A stretch of 64,000 nucleotides of DNA from Xanthobacter flavus (GTDB lineage Bacteria; Pseudomonadota; Alphaproteobacteria; Rhizobiales; Xanthobacteraceae). The position numbers were made by a program, and so were the translations under genes. Location of the stretch: positions 1,364,001 through 1,428,000 of the forward strand of contig NZ_JAGGML010000001.1 in the NCBI RefSeq assembly GCF_017875275.1. The letters run 5' to 3'. Positions 55,027-64,000 of the stretch are shown here, one piece after another (positions within the stretch are counted from its first letter, which is position 1; the number at the start of each line of letters is the position of its first letter). The notes below the pieces were generated by a model. The model saw nothing but the letters and a program-made list of their open reading frames with translations, was not told the DNA's origin and searched no databases.

Positions 55027-55386
55027 ATGGTCTCGACGGACATGGTGGAGCGGATGGCGCAGGCGATGCACGCCTATTCGCAGCAGCGCTACCCCCTGCT
55101 GGAGCCGTGGGACGAGCTCTCCCCCGAGCGGCGGGCCTACCAGCGCCAGCTCGCCGCCCATGCCCTCCAGGCCCTCACCCCCCACGACGTGATCGAGATC
55201 ACCTCCCGCGCCGCGCCGGCCATCGTGGCCGTGCCGCTGGAGCCGGCGCCCTGGGCGCTGGCGGAGCTGCAGGAAGCCGCCATCTCCGACAACGGCACGG
55301 CCATGGACGCCCGGCGGCGCTACCGCTCCTTCCTCGCGACCGCCTCCCTGCCGCTGGCCACCCGCCATGCCGAAGGCGCTGTCTGA
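55027..55386 (+). CDS. Hypothetical protein (119 aa)
   Basis: The 119-residue soluble protein has two parts: a helical N-terminus with MAQAMHAYSQQRYPLLEPWD and RQLAAHALQALTPHDV, then an Ala/Pro-rich middle and a basic end. I do not recognise the family. GAGGGA lies six bases before the ATG at 55027. The gene is divergent from transaldolase. Confidence 0.6.
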   Translation: MVSTDMVERMAQAMHAYSQQRYPLLEPWDELSPERRAYQRQLAAHALQALTPHDVIEITSRAAPAIVAVPLEPAPWALAELQEAAISDNGTAMDARRRYRSFLATASLPLATRHAEGAV

Positions 55387-55741
55387 GGCCGCCACCCGGC
55401 TCCACCTTCCCCCTGTCCCCTCATCGTCCGTGCGAAGCGGGAGATGACGCGTGAGACGCGGCCGCGCAGCGCCGCGGCCATGCCCTGTCCCGCAGGGGGC
55501 ATACCCTTGTACGAGCCCGCCAAACCCTCAGCCTAGACCGCCACCCCCTCGTAGAATGGAGGGCCGGCGACCCCGCAGCCATGCTCCATCCGTCGCCCTC
55601 GCACCTCTCTCGCGGGAAGGGCGACGGCACAGGCGCGACCTTCCGCGCCCAGCGGCTGTCGGAGCGCGCGATGGGCAGGGCCCGGACCAATCCTGTTGAT
55701 CCTCTTCACCGGGCCGCAGAGCGGGATCGGGAGCGCCTGCC
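55387..55741. other. 355-bp region without a supported gene
   Basis: I see no gene, repeat or terminator with T-run in this stretch. The last 60 bp, before the efflux adaptor gene, are likely to hold its promoter and leader. Confidence 0.5.
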
Positions 55742-56875
55742 ATGAGCACCGGCTCCCGCCCCCTCCGCCTCGCCCTCGCCTGCGGCCTCGCGGCAGCGCT
55801 CGTCGGCGGCGCCTACGCCGTCACCCGTCATGAGCGTCAGCCGGCGCCCCCGTCCGCCTCCGCGCCCGTGCCGGTGGTGACGGCTGCGGCCAAGCGACAG
55901 GACGTGCCGGTGGACCTCACCGGCATCGGCACGGTGACGCCGTTCAACACCGTGACCATCCGCTCGCGAGTGGACGGGGCGTTGCAGCAGGTGCTGTTCC
56001 ACGAAGGGCAGGACATCGCGAAGGGCGCGCCCATCGCGGTGATCGACCCGCGCACCTATGAGGCGGCGCTGGAACAGGCCGAGGCGCGCCTCCAGCAGGA
56101 TCAGGCGGCGCTCGCCAACACCCAGCTGATCTTCCAGCGCGACGCCAAGCTCGGCCGCGATGCCTTCGTCAGCCAGCAGACGGTGGACAACGAGCATAGC
56201 GCCGTGGCGCAGCTTGAGGCGCAGGTCGCCCAGGACAGGGCGGCCATCGAAACCGCCCGCACGGAGCTTTCCTACACGCAGATCACCGCCCCCATCGATG
56301 GGCGCGCCGGGCTCCGGCTGGTGGATGAGGGCAACATCGTCCATGCGGCGGACCCGACCGGCCTGGTCGTGCTGAACCAGATCCATCCCATCGCGGTCAT
56401 CTCCACCCTGCCCCAGTCGGATGTCGCGACCATCCGGGCGGCCCTTGCCGCCGGCCCCGTGGCGGCGCGGGCGGTCTCGCGCGAGGACGGGACGGTGCTC
56501 GACACCGGCTCGGTGGAGATCATCGACAACGAGATCGATCCGAAGAGCGGAACGCTGCGGGTCAAGTCCACCTTCGCCAATCGGGAGGACCGGCTCTGGC
56601 CGGGGCAGTTCGTCGATGTGCGGCTGCGCGTCACCACGCTCACGGGCGTCGTCACGGTCCCCGCCGAGGCCGTGCAGCGCGGGCCGGACGGCCCCTTCGT
56701 CTACACGGTGGGCGCGGACGGACGGGTCGCGGCCACTCCCGTCACGCCTGGCCAGATCGCGGAGGGCATCGCCGTCATCAAGGCGGGCATCGCCGAAGGG
56801 CAGGAGGTGGTGGTACAGGGCCAGTCTCGCCTGGCTCCCGGCGTGACGGTGCGCGGCAAGGCGCAGGGGGGCTGA
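55742..56875 (+). CDS. RND efflux periplasmic adaptor (MdtA/HlyD type)
   Basis: The 377-residue membrane-fusion protein has an N-terminal anchor/signal (LALACGLAAALVGGAYAV), the lipoyl and hairpin regions (VRTAAKRQDVPVDL-like, GTVTPFNTVTIRSRVDGAL, QVLFHEGQDIAKGAPIAVID) and a beta-barrel end (LRVTTLTGVVTVPAEAVQRG). It links the RND pump to an outer-membrane channel. The pump gene starts five bases after the stop. No TolC-type gene is in the window. Confidence 0.92.
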   Translation: MSTGSRPLRLALACGLAAALVGGAYAVTRHERQPAPPSASAPVPVVTAAAKRQDVPVDLTGIGTVTPFNTVTIRSRVDGALQQVLFHEGQDIAKGAPIAVIDPRTYEAALEQAEARLQQDQAALANTQLIFQRDAKLGRDAFVSQQTVDNEHSAVAQLEAQVAQDRAAIETARTELSYTQITAPIDGRAGLRLVDEGNIVHAADPTGLVVLNQIHPIAVISTLPQSDVATIRAALAAGPVAARAVSREDGTVLDTGSVEIIDNEIDPKSGTLRVKSTFANREDRLWPGQFVDVRLRVTTLTGVVTVPAEAVQRGPDGPFVYTVGADGRVAATPVTPGQIAEGIAVIKAGIAEGQEVVVQGQSRLAPGVTVRGKAQGG

Positions 56876-56880
56876 GCGCC

Positions 56881-59800
56881 ATGGCCAACGCCGAGCCCCG
56901 TGCCGCCTCCCCGTCCGCTTCCCCGTCCGCCGCGACGACCTCCCTCTCCGCCTGGTTCATCCGCAATCCCATCGGCACATCGCTGCTGATGGCGGGGTTG
57001 CTGGCGCTCGGCGCGATCTGCTTTCCGCTCCTGCCGGTGGCGCCCCTGCCGGATGTGGATTTTCCCACCCTTCAGGTTTCCACCGCGCTGCCCGGTGCCA
57101 GCCCCGAGATCATCGCCTCGTCGGTCACGCAGCCGCTGGAGCGCCAGTTCGGGGAGATTCCCGGCCTCGCGCAGATGACCTCCATCTCGACGCTGGGGAA
57201 TTCCGCCATCACGCTCCAGTTCAATCTGGGCGTGGACATCAACGGCGCCGCGCTGGACGTGCAGACCGCCATCAACGCCGCCGGCGGGCAATTGCCGGCC
57301 GACCTGCCGGCCCCGCCCACCTACAGGAAGGTGAACCCGGCCGATCCGCCCATCATCGTCCTCGCCCTCTCCTCGGACACGCTGCCCATCATTCAGGTGG
57401 ATGATTTCGCCGAGACCGTGCTGGAGCAGCACCTGAGCCAGATCAACGGCGTGGGGCAGGTGAACGTGGTGGGCCAGCAGAAGCCCTCCGTGCGCATTCA
57501 GGTGGACCCGGCAAAGGTCGCCAACCTCGGCCTCTCGCTGGAGGACATCCGGCAGGCCATCGTCGCCACCACGCTCAACGGCCCCAAGGGCACGGTGCAG
57601 GGCAAGGCGCGCACCTTCACCCTCTATGACAACGACCAGCTCACCGCCGCCGGCCCGTGGCTGGATGCCATTCTCGCCTGGCGCGACGGCGCGCCGGTGC
57701 GGGTGCGCGACATCGGCATGGCGGTGGACGCCGCCGAGAACACGCAGCTCGCGGCCTGGGCCAACGGCGGGCGCGCCATTCTCCTGCCCGTCTACAAGCT
57801 GCCGGGCGCCAACGTCATCTCCACGGCAGACGCGATCAAGGCCAGTCTCCCGACGCTGATGGCCACCGCCCCCGCCGGCATCCATCTGGAGATCCTCTCG
57901 GACCGCACGGTCACCATCCGCGCCTCGGTGGACGATGTGGAGAAGACGCTGGTCATCACCATCGTGCTGGTGGTGGCGGTGATCTTCGTCTTCCTGCGAA
58001 CCATGTGGGCGACCATCATCCCCGCCGTCGCCGTGCCGCTCGCCATCGTCGGCACCTTCGCGGCGATGTACGCGCTCGGCTACAGCCTCGACAACCTCTC
58101 GCTCATGGGGCTCTCCATCGCGGTCGGCTTCGTGGTGGACGATGCCATCGTCATGCTGGAGAACATCGAGCGGCATGTGGACATGGGCAAATCGCCCGTT
58201 CAGGCGGCCCTCGACGGCTCGGCGGAGATCGGCTTCACCATCCTCTCCATCAGCCTGTCGCTGGTGGCGGTGTTCATCCCGCTGCTGCTGATGGGCGGCA
58301 TCGTCGGCGGGCTGTTCCGCGAGTTCGCGGTGACGGTGACCATCACCATCGCCGTCTCGGCCCTCGTCTCGCTGACGCTGACCCCCATGATGTGCGCCCT
58401 TTTCCTGCGCCCCAAGGGCGCGCCACAGGCCCACGGGCGGCTCTATCTCGTGTCCGAGCGGGCCTTTGGCGCCCTGCTTGCCGGCTATCGCCGCACGCTG
58501 GACCTCGCGCTCGACCATGCCCGCGTGACGCTCTGCATCTTTCTGGCGGCGGTCGTGGCCACCGGCGTGCTGTTCTACGCCATTCCGAAGGGCTTCTTCC
58601 CGCAGCAGGACACCGGCCTCATCATCGGCATTTCCGAGGCCGCGCAGGACGTGTCGTTCGCCGAGATGGCGCGGCGCCAGCTCGCCCTCGCGCAGATCGT
58701 CTCGGCCGATCCGGATGTCGCCTCGGTGGGCACGGGGGTGGGCGCGGGTGCCGGCCAGTCGGTGAACAACGGGCGCATGTTCATCACCCTGAAGCCACGC
58801 GCCGAACGCACCGCCTCCGCCTTCCAGATCATCGACCGGCTGCAGGCGAAGCTCGCCGGTGTCGAGGGCGCGGCGCTGTTTCTCCAGGCGGCGCAGGATC
58901 TCAACGTGGGCGGGCGGCTGTCGCGCACGCAGTTCCAGTACACCCTTCAGGATGGCGACATCGGCGAGCTGAACACCTGGGCGCCGCGGCTCCTCGCGGC
59001 GATGAAGGGCCTGCCGCAGCTCACCGGCGTCGCCTCGGACCAGCAGACCGGGGGCGCCACCCTCACCCTCACCATCGACCGGGAGCAGGCCGAGCGGCTC
59101 GGCATCAGCCCCGCCGACATCGACGCCACGCTCTACGACGCCTTCGGTCAGCGGCAGGTGACGCAGTATTTCACCCAGCTCAACAGCTACCACGTCATCC
59201 TTGAGCTGCTGCCGGCCATGCAGGCCTCGCCCCATGCCCTCGACGCGCTTTATGTGAAATCGCCGCGCACGGGCGAGCAGGTCCCCCTCTCCGTGCTCGC
59301 CAGGTGGACCTCGCTGCCGACGACCTTCCTCTCCATCAACCACCAGTCCCAATTCCCCTCGGTGACGCTCTCCTTCAACCTCGCGCCCGGCGTGGCGCTG
59401 GGGGATGCGGTGGCGGCCATCCACGGCGCGGAGCAGGGGCTCGGAACCCCGCCGACGCTGGCCGGCACCTTCCAGGGCAACGCGCAGGCCTTCCAGCAGT
59501 CGCTGGCGCGCGAGCCCTATCTCGTCGCGGCCGCGCTGGTGGTGATCTACATCATCCTCGGCGTGCTCTATGAGAGCTACGTCCACCCCCTCACCATCCT
59601 CTCGACGCTGCCCTCGGCGGGGCTCGGGGCGCTCGTCATGCTCTGGGCGTGCGGCTTCGACTTCTCCATCATCGCCCTCGTCGGCGTGATCCTGCTGATC
59701 GGCATCGTGAAGAAGAACGGCATCATGATCGTGGACTTCGCCATCGCCCGCGAGCGCGGGGCCGGCCTGTCGCCGCGCGAAGCCATCCGCGAGGCCTGCC

Positions 59801-60036
59801 TGCTGCGGTTCCGGCCGATCCTGATGACCACCTGCGCCGCGCTGCTCGCCGGCGTGCCGCTGATGCTCGGCCACGGCACCGGCTCCGAGCTGCGCCAGCC
59901 GCTGGGCTACGCCATCGTCGGCGGGCTCCTCGTCAGCCAGGTGCTGACGCTCTACACGACGCCCGTCATCTACCTCGTGCTCGACCGCCTGCGCGCGGGC
60001 GCGGGGCGCCGGACGGCCGAAGGTACATACCCATAG
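56881..60036 (+). CDS. RND efflux pump, MdtB/MdtC/HAE1 type
   Basis: The 1051-residue inner-membrane pump has the usual 12 helices with two large periplasmic loops. Visible features are the N-terminal FIRNPIGTSLLMAGLLALG, ATALPGASPEIIASSVT-like, the proton-relay aspartates in GFVVDDAIVMLENIERH, the LTLTPMMCALFL segment and IGIVKKNGIMIVDFAI. It should export hydrophobic compounds with the upstream adaptor. About 20 Ala/Ser/Pro-rich residues precede the first helix. Confidence 0.94.
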   Translation: MANAEPRAASPSASPSAATTSLSAWFIRNPIGTSLLMAGLLALGAICFPLLPVAPLPDVDFPTLQVSTALPGASPEIIASSVTQPLERQFGEIPGLAQMTSISTLGNSAITLQFNLGVDINGAALDVQTAINAAGGQLPADLPAPPTYRKVNPADPPIIVLALSSDTLPIIQVDDFAETVLEQHLSQINGVGQVNVVGQQKPSVRIQVDPAKVANLGLSLEDIRQAIVATTLNGPKGTVQGKARTFTLYDNDQLTAAGPWLDAILAWRDGAPVRVRDIGMAVDAAENTQLAAWANGGRAILLPVYKLPGANVISTADAIKASLPTLMATAPAGIHLEILSDRTVTIRASVDDVEKTLVITIVLVVAVIFVFLRTMWATIIPAVAVPLAIVGTFAAMYALGYSLDNLSLMGLSIAVGFVVDDAIVMLENIERHVDMGKSPVQAALDGSAEIGFTILSISLSLVAVFIPLLLMGGIVGGLFREFAVTVTITIAVSALVSLTLTPMMCALFLRPKGAPQAHGRLYLVSERAFGALLAGYRRTLDLALDHARVTLCIFLAAVVATGVLFYAIPKGFFPQQDTGLIIGISEAAQDVSFAEMARRQLALAQIVSADPDVASVGTGVGAGAGQSVNNGRMFITLKPRAERTASAFQIIDRLQAKLAGVEGAALFLQAAQDLNVGGRLSRTQFQYTLQDGDIGELNTWAPRLLAAMKGLPQLTGVASDQQTGGATLTLTIDREQAERLGISPADIDATLYDAFGQRQVTQYFTQLNSYHVILELLPAMQASPHALDALYVKSPRTGEQVPLSVLARWTSLPTTFLSINHQSQFPSVTLSFNLAPGVALGDAVAAIHGAEQGLGTPPTLAGTFQGNAQAFQQSLAREPYLVAAALVVIYIILGVLYESYVHPLTILSTLPSAGLGALVMLWACGFDFSIIALVGVILLIGIVKKNGIMIVDFAIARERGAGLSPREAIREACLLRFRPILMTTCAALLAGVPLMLGHGTGSELRQPLGYAIVGGLLVSQVLTLYTTPVIYLVLDRLRAGAGRRTAEGTYP

Positions 60037-60164
60037 GTCGGCCCATCACCCGATGGTTCAGGCTGGAAAAATGGATGGAGAATGTCCGCCTCCGCCACCG
60101 CGTGGAATGCTTCTCCCCGTCATTGCGGCGCTTCGGCGCGCTTCTTCTGTCCGGCGAGGGGATA

Positions 60165-60569
60165 ATGCTCGTTTATACTTATGTCGCACTTGGCGGCGCC
60201 CTCGGTTCCATTCTGCGCTACGGGATGAACCGCTGGCTCACCCTCCTCGTCGGCGGCGCGCTGCCGTGGGGGACCATCCTCATCAACATCGCCGGCTCGT
60301 TCGTCATCGGCGCGCTGGCGGGGCTCTTCCAGGGGGCGGGATCGGGCGCGCCGAACGAGGTCCGCCAGTTCCTGCTGGCAGGGCTGTGCGGCGGCTTCAC
60401 CACCTTCTCCTCCTTCAGCCTCCAGACGCTCGACCTCATCCAGGCCGGCGAGCCGGGACGCGCGGCGCTCAATGTGGGCCTGTCGGTGGCGCTGGGCCTC
60501 ACCGCCGTGACGCTCGGCTTCCTCGCGCCCGGCGCGCTCGCCACGGTGTCGCGCAGCGTCGGTGCGTGA
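60165..60569 (+). CDS. crcB: Fluoride channel CrcB/Fluc
   Basis: The 134-residue protein has four membrane helices and Fluc motifs: GGALGSILRYGMNRWL, WGTILINIAGSFVIGALAGL and GGFTTFSSFSLQTLDL. It exports fluoride as an antiparallel dimer. The ATG at 60165 follows CGAGGGG. I looked for a fluoride riboswitch in the 128-bp gap upstream and found no match. Confidence 0.92.
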   Translation: MLVYTYVALGGALGSILRYGMNRWLTLLVGGALPWGTILINIAGSFVIGALAGLFQGAGSGAPNEVRQFLLAGLCGGFTTFSSFSLQTLDLIQAGEPGRAALNVGLSVALGLTAVTLGFLAPGALATVSRSVGA

Positions 60570-60578
60570 GCCGCCCGC

Positions 60579-61475
60579 TCAGATCCGGGCGCTGCGCCGG
60601 AATTCGCCGGGCGACACGCCGAGCTGCCGCCGGAAAGCCCGCGTGAAGGTCGATTGCGAGGAGAAGCCGCAGGAGAGGGCCACATCGGCGAGGCTGGCCT
60701 CGCTGTGGGCCAGAAGCTCCTGCGCGCGCTTGAAGCGCAGGGCGCTGATGAAGCGGTGCGGCGGCACGCCCGTCGCCGTGCGGAAGGCGCGGGCGAAATG
60801 GTGGCGGCTCAGGCACGCCAGGTCCGCCAGCGTGGACAGGGAGATGTCCGTCTCGATGTTCTCGTTGATGAAGCCGATGACGCGCCGCAGCCGCCGGTCC
60901 TCGATGGTGACGGCGGCCGCCGAGGCCTCGATGAGGCCGGCGCCCGAATAGCGCGACACGAGGTGGGCGGCCATGGCCCGCGCCAGCCCCTCCACCAGCA
61001 TGGCGCCGCACGCCGTCTCCTGCCCCAGTTCCTCGGAGATGCGGTATCCCACCCCCCGCAGGAAATCGTCGTCGATCCCGGCGATGTACTGGATGTCGCC
61101 GGACGAGACCGGGCGCGAGAGCAGGTCGGAAATGTCACGGAAGATGTCGCTGCCGACGAACACATGCATCACGTTGGTCAGGTCGGCCCCGATCCGGATG
61201 GAGTCCTCGAACACGCCGGTCGGGCAGAGCCAGAGGGTGCCGGCCTGCACCGGCGTGTCCTGAAGCTGGCCGTTGGCGCGGCGCTCCACGCGCGCGCCGC
61301 CGGCACCGGACAGGGCCAGCGTCATTTCCAGCTGCTGCGGCACGGGCGGGGGAATCTCCCCGGCGGGATGGTTGCGGATTTCGGCGCACAAGCCCTTCCA
61401 CCTGCGCGCGCCGGAGCTCGCGACGAGATCGGCGCGGGGGAATTTCATGCGGCCGAAATCATTCAGCCCAACCAT
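60579..61475 (-). CDS. AraC-family transcriptional regulator
   Basis: The 298-residue protein has a divergent N-terminal effector domain and a C-terminal AraC DNA-binding domain with two HTHs (LSTLADLACLSRHHFARAFR and LADVALSCGFSSQSTFTRAFR) ending in GVSPGEFRR. GGAG lies six bases before the ATG at 61475; a second start is the ATG at 61448. It is divergent from the kinase-like/ATPase gene and converges on crcB. The intergenic region carries a 19-bp tandem repeat. Confidence 0.9.
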   Translation of the reverse strand: MVGLNDFGRMKFPRADLVASSGARRWKGLCAEIRNHPAGEIPPPVPQQLEMTLALSGAGGARVERRANGQLQDTPVQAGTLWLCPTGVFEDSIRIGADLTNVMHVFVGSDIFRDISDLLSRPVSSGDIQYIAGIDDDFLRGVGYRISEELGQETACGAMLVEGLARAMAAHLVSRYSGAGLIEASAAAVTIEDRRLRRVIGFINENIETDISLSTLADLACLSRHHFARAFRTATGVPPHRFISALRFKRAQELLAHSEASLADVALSCGFSSQSTFTRAFRRQLGVSPGEFRRSARI

Positions 61476-61500
61476 TTCAAGCTCCGATGCGGAAGGCCCG

Positions 61501-61538
61501 GCTTCCCCAAGCACCCTATGCTTCCCCAAGCGCCCTAT
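61501..61538. repeat. Tandem 19-bp repeat between AraC and kinase-like genes
   Basis: Two adjoining copies of GCTTCCCCAAGCRCCCTAT (61501-61519 and 61520-61538) differ at one position. Each copy also holds the small dyad GCTT-CCCC-AAGC. Directly repeated sites about two helical turns apart fit AraC-family operators. Confidence 0.6.
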
Positions 61539-61698
61539 AGTGAAGCTCCTGGCCGGAACGATCAAGAACGTCAATTTTGGCCAATGAAAATGACGCTTCC
61601 GGCAAAGACGCCGCCCGGCCGGATCGGTAGCGTCAGGCTCGCTCCGGCAGTGCCCCCTGCGCGGCCGGGGCCGAACAGCAACCCGCCGGGAGCCCGCC

Positions 61699-64000
61699 AT
61701 GAACCCGAGGAGGCAGATGCCGAACCTGTCTCACCGCGACGTGACGGCCGCGCCCGACGACTGGTATCTCCTCGGCAACGATCTCTCCGGCCGTCTCGGC
61801 ACGAAGGACCGGGCATGGTGGGCGGGCCTTGCGGTGACCGCCCGCACCTCCGAGCAGGGCATCGAATGCTGGTCCGCCACGGATGCGGATGGCGCGCGCT
61901 GGCGCATCCGTCTGGCCAGGTGGAGCGCCCCCGCCGCGAGCCGGCTTGAGACCGAGGCGGCCGTGGCCCTCCGGCTGGGCGCGGCGCTGGCGGAGGTTCC
62001 GCTCTTCATGGGCGGCACCGGGCGCCCGGCGCTGGTTTATCCCGCCCGCAGCGGGCAGACGCTCGCGGAGGCGCCGCGCGGGATCAAGGTCGCCCCCTTC
62101 CTCGACCTGGCGCTGGCGGCGACGGCGGCGCTGGCGCAGGTGCATGCGGCGGGCATCATCCACGGGGCGCTGACGCCCGGGCGCGTGCTCATCGAGCCCG
62201 ACGGCCGGGTGCGCTTCGCCGATTTCGCGGTTCTCGGCGACCGATCCGTCGCGGAACACGACTTCGCCTATGCCGCCCCCGAGCTGCTGCGCACCGAGCC
62301 GGCGGCGGTTGATGCCCGCGTGGATCTCTACGCCCTCGGGGTGATGCTCTATGAACTGCTGGCCGGGCGGCTGCCGCTGACGGCGGCCAGCCTCGCCGAC
62401 TGGCTCCATGCGCACGTGGCGATGGACGCCCCCTCCGTCCGGCCGGCCCGGCCGGAGGTGCCCGCCATCATCGACCGCATCCTGCTGAAGCTCATCAGCA
62501 AGGAGCCCCGCCAGCGCTACCAGACCGCCGAGGCGCTCCATGCCGATCTGCGGCGGGTGGCACGCACCATCGCCGCCACCGGCGCGGCCGGAGACTTCGT
62601 GCTCGCACGCGGCGAGTTCGCCGATCTAACGCGCGCCTCGGCCCATCTGGTCGGGCGCGACCGGGACCGCGCGACGCTGCTCGATGCCCATGCCGCCGCC
62701 CGGCGATCGTCGCGCGGGCAGATCGTGCTCGTCACCGGCGAGGCCGGTGCCGGCAAGTCGGCGCTGGTGGACGGAGTGCTCGACACGCTCCGCGATACCG
62801 GCGCGCTCTGCACCACGGGCAAGGGCGTGCAGCTGCGTCAGGGCACGCCGTTCGCCCCCGCCGGGCAGGCTTTGCGCAGCGCCATCGCCGCGGTGATGGG
62901 CGCCGATGCGGCCCTGCTGGAGGGCGTGCGCGCGCGCCTCGGCACCATCGTGGGCAGCAGCCGGATGCTGGCGGAGCTGGCGCCCGAGGCGACGCTGCTG
63001 CCGCCCGAGACCCACGCGCTGGCGGATGTGCCCGCCCATCTCGCGCAGGCCCGCGCCACCCGCATCGTCGCCGAGACCTTCGCCGCCCTCGCCTCCCCCG
63101 AGGCGCCGCTGGTGCTGTTCCTCGACGACCTGCAATGGTTCGATCAGGCCAGCCTCAACGTGGTGCGCCACCTGTGCGCCGCGCCGCCCCCGCATGTGCT
63201 GCTCATCTGCAGCTATCGGCAGGATGCCGAAGGCCGGGGCGCGTTGAAGGCATTTCTGGAGGTGGCGCGCGGCGCCGGTACGGACCTTCGGGAAGTGCGC
63301 CTCGCGCCGCTGGACCTCCCGCAGACGGCGGACCTCATCGCCCTCACGCTGAACAGCGCGCCCGACGACGTGCGCGCGATGGCCGCCTTCTTTCATCGTG
63401 AAGCCGGCGGCAACCCGTTCCACATCGGCCAGCTGCTCCAGCGCATGCGCGAGGACAGGGCCCTGCGCTTCGATGCCGATGCGCAGGCCTGGCACTTCGA
63501 CCCGCCGCACTTCGACCCGCCCCACCTCGGCCGGCAGCATGAGGTTCTGGAGCTGATGCAGGAGCGCATCGGCGTGCTCCCGCCGCTCCAGCGGGAGGTG
63601 CTGCGGCGCTGCGCGAGCCTCGGCGGGCGCCTGACGACGGGCCTCGCGGCCCAGCTCTGCGGCATCGGCCCCGAGGAGGCGGCGCGAGCGGCGGGCACTC
63701 TCGTGGCCGGCGGCCTTCTGCGCCGCGCGGGAGCCGAGTTCGCCATCGTCCACGACCGGGTGCTGGAAGCGGCCTATGCGGACATGGCGCCCGACCAGCG
63801 GGCCGACATGCACCTCGGCAACGCCCGCTGCCTTGCCGCCGGTGCCGGCGTGCCGGACCGTGCCGTCGCCTTCGACATTGCCGCGCAGGTGGAGCGCTGC
63901 GATCTCGCGCGGCTGGGAGAGGACGACCGCCGCCGGTTCGCGGGCATCGTGCTTCAGGCCGCGCGCACCGCCCGTTCCGCCGGCGATGCCGAACGCGCCC
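61699..64000 (+). CDS. Protein-kinase-like / AAA-type ATPase signalling protein (C-terminus beyond the window)
   Basis: The frame is open from the ATG at 61699 to the window end (767 residues). Residues about 25-280 are a protein-kinase fold: the APE motif is present (YAAPELL, 191-197), but the HRD motif reads HGA (155-157) and DFG reads DFA (175-177), so catalysis is doubtful. Residues about 310-600 are an AAA/STAND-type ATPase with Walker A GEAGAGKS (347-354) and Walker B LFLDDLQW (about 473-480). A short DNA and protein repeat (HFDPP twice) lies near residue 600. In related large proteins GAF and histidine-kinase domains follow, which cannot be seen here. It is divergent from the AraC gene. 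Confidence 0.85.
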   Translation, partial: MNPRRQMPNLSHRDVTAAPDDWYLLGNDLSGRLGTKDRAWWAGLAVTARTSEQGIECWSATDADGARWRIRLARWSAPAASRLETEAAVALRLGAALAEVPLFMGGTGRPALVYPARSGQTLAEAPRGIKVAPFLDLALAATAALAQVHAAGIIHGALTPGRVLIEPDGRVRFADFAVLGDRSVAEHDFAYAAPELLRTEPAAVDARVDLYALGVMLYELLAGRLPLTAASLADWLHAHVAMDAPSVRPARPEVPAIIDRILLKLISKEPRQRYQTAEALHADLRRVARTIAATGAAGDFVLARGEFADLTRASAHLVGRDRDRATLLDAHAAARRSSRGQIVLVTGEAGAGKSALVDGVLDTLRDTGALCTTGKGVQLRQGTPFAPAGQALRSAIAAVMGADAALLEGVRARLGTIVGSSRMLAELAPEATLLPPETHALADVPAHLAQARATRIVAETFAALASPEAPLVLFLDDLQWFDQASLNVVRHLCAAPPPHVLLICSYRQDAEGRGALKAFLEVARGAGTDLREVRLAPLDLPQTADLIALTLNSAPDDVRAMAAFFHREAGGNPFHIGQLLQRMREDRALRFDADAQAWHFDPPHFDPPHLGRQHEVLELMQERIGVLPPLQREVLRRCASLGGRLTTGLAAQLCGIGPEEAARAAGTLVAGGLLRRAGAEFAIVHDRVLEAAYADMAPDQRADMHLGNARCLAAGAGVPDRAVAFDIAAQVERCDLARLGEDDRRRFAGIVLQAARTARSAGDAERA

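Noticed and set aside
60037-60164. A fluoride riboswitch before crcB
   Set aside because: The conserved blocks of the crcB motif are not present in this 128-bp gap.
63495-63530. A short tandem repeat giving HFDPPHFDPPH
   Set aside because: It is a single in-frame duplication inside the kinase-like/ATPase gene, with no sign of phase variation because the unit is a multiple of three.

Overview
This 64 kb window is GC-rich chromosomal DNA (roughly two-thirds G+C or more by eye) from an alphaproteobacterium. It is most likely a member of the Hyphomicrobiales, and a Xanthobacteraceae-like genus would fit, but the genus cannot be fixed from the sequence alone. The clues are a DUF1192 protein, a Flp/CpaA pair, FixK/FNR-type and CtrA-type DNA boxes, PcaR-type control of pca genes, a FabI/MaoC-Pta/AckA cluster and alphaproteobacterial rpmE and rlmE. 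Coding density is high. I saw no insertion sequence, prophage, CRISPR array or rRNA operon, and one tRNA gene (Glu, CTC).

Layout. 1-4.2 kb: a membrane protein cut by the window edge and a YhaO/YhaN-type nuclease pair (metallophosphoesterase plus SMC-like ATPase). 4.5-10.9 kb: a stress or energy block with two conserved small proteins, polyphosphate kinase 2, a trehalose synthase fused to a maltokinase-like domain that has lost its catalytic residues, and a small protein with three SFPASDPP repeats. 10.9-17.7 kb: pirin, Flp pilin and prepilin peptidase, M17 aminopeptidase and NlpC/P60 pair, a membrane diguanylate cyclase, a YggS-type PLP protein and tRNA-Glu. 18-25.5 kb: an acetyl-CoA/acetyl-phosphate operon (FabI, MaoC-Pta fusion, AckA, CoA-transferase A and B) behind an FNR/FixK box, converging on a DUF3141 PHA-synthase-like protein. 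25.7-30.2 kb: an alpha/beta hydrolase and an IclR regulator divergent from pcaIJF, the last steps of the beta-ketoadipate pathway, with a perfect 15-bp inverted repeat between regulator and operon.

30.3-43.0 kb holds the most interesting unit. Twelve co-directional, often overlapping genes combine a ribose-type ABC importer, an FAD-linked oxidase, a beta-hydroxyacid-type dehydrogenase, an amidohydrolase, a hydroxyquinol-type ring-cleavage dioxygenase, maleylacetate reductase and three small accessory proteins, with a divergent LysR gene at the head. Maleylacetate reductase makes 3-oxoadipate, which is the substrate of the adjacent PcaIJ, so the two clusters probably form one route. No recognisable aromatic hydroxylase is present, so the imported substrate is unknown.

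43.4-44.4 kb is a decaying crp/fnr-narK pair, both frameshifted and both missing their 5' ends, which suggests loss of nitrate or nitrite transport and its regulator. 44.6-55.4 kb is mostly housekeeping or accessory: DUF2239, a GNAT acetyltransferase, an ABC exporter, L31, DUF1192, quinone oxidoreductase, Pmp3-like protein, an MFS pump, RlmE, Ppx/GppA and transaldolase. 55.7-60.6 kb holds an RND efflux pair and CrcB. The window ends in an AraC regulator divergent from a large protein-kinase-like/ATPase signalling protein that runs off the edge and whose kinase domain lacks the HRD aspartate.
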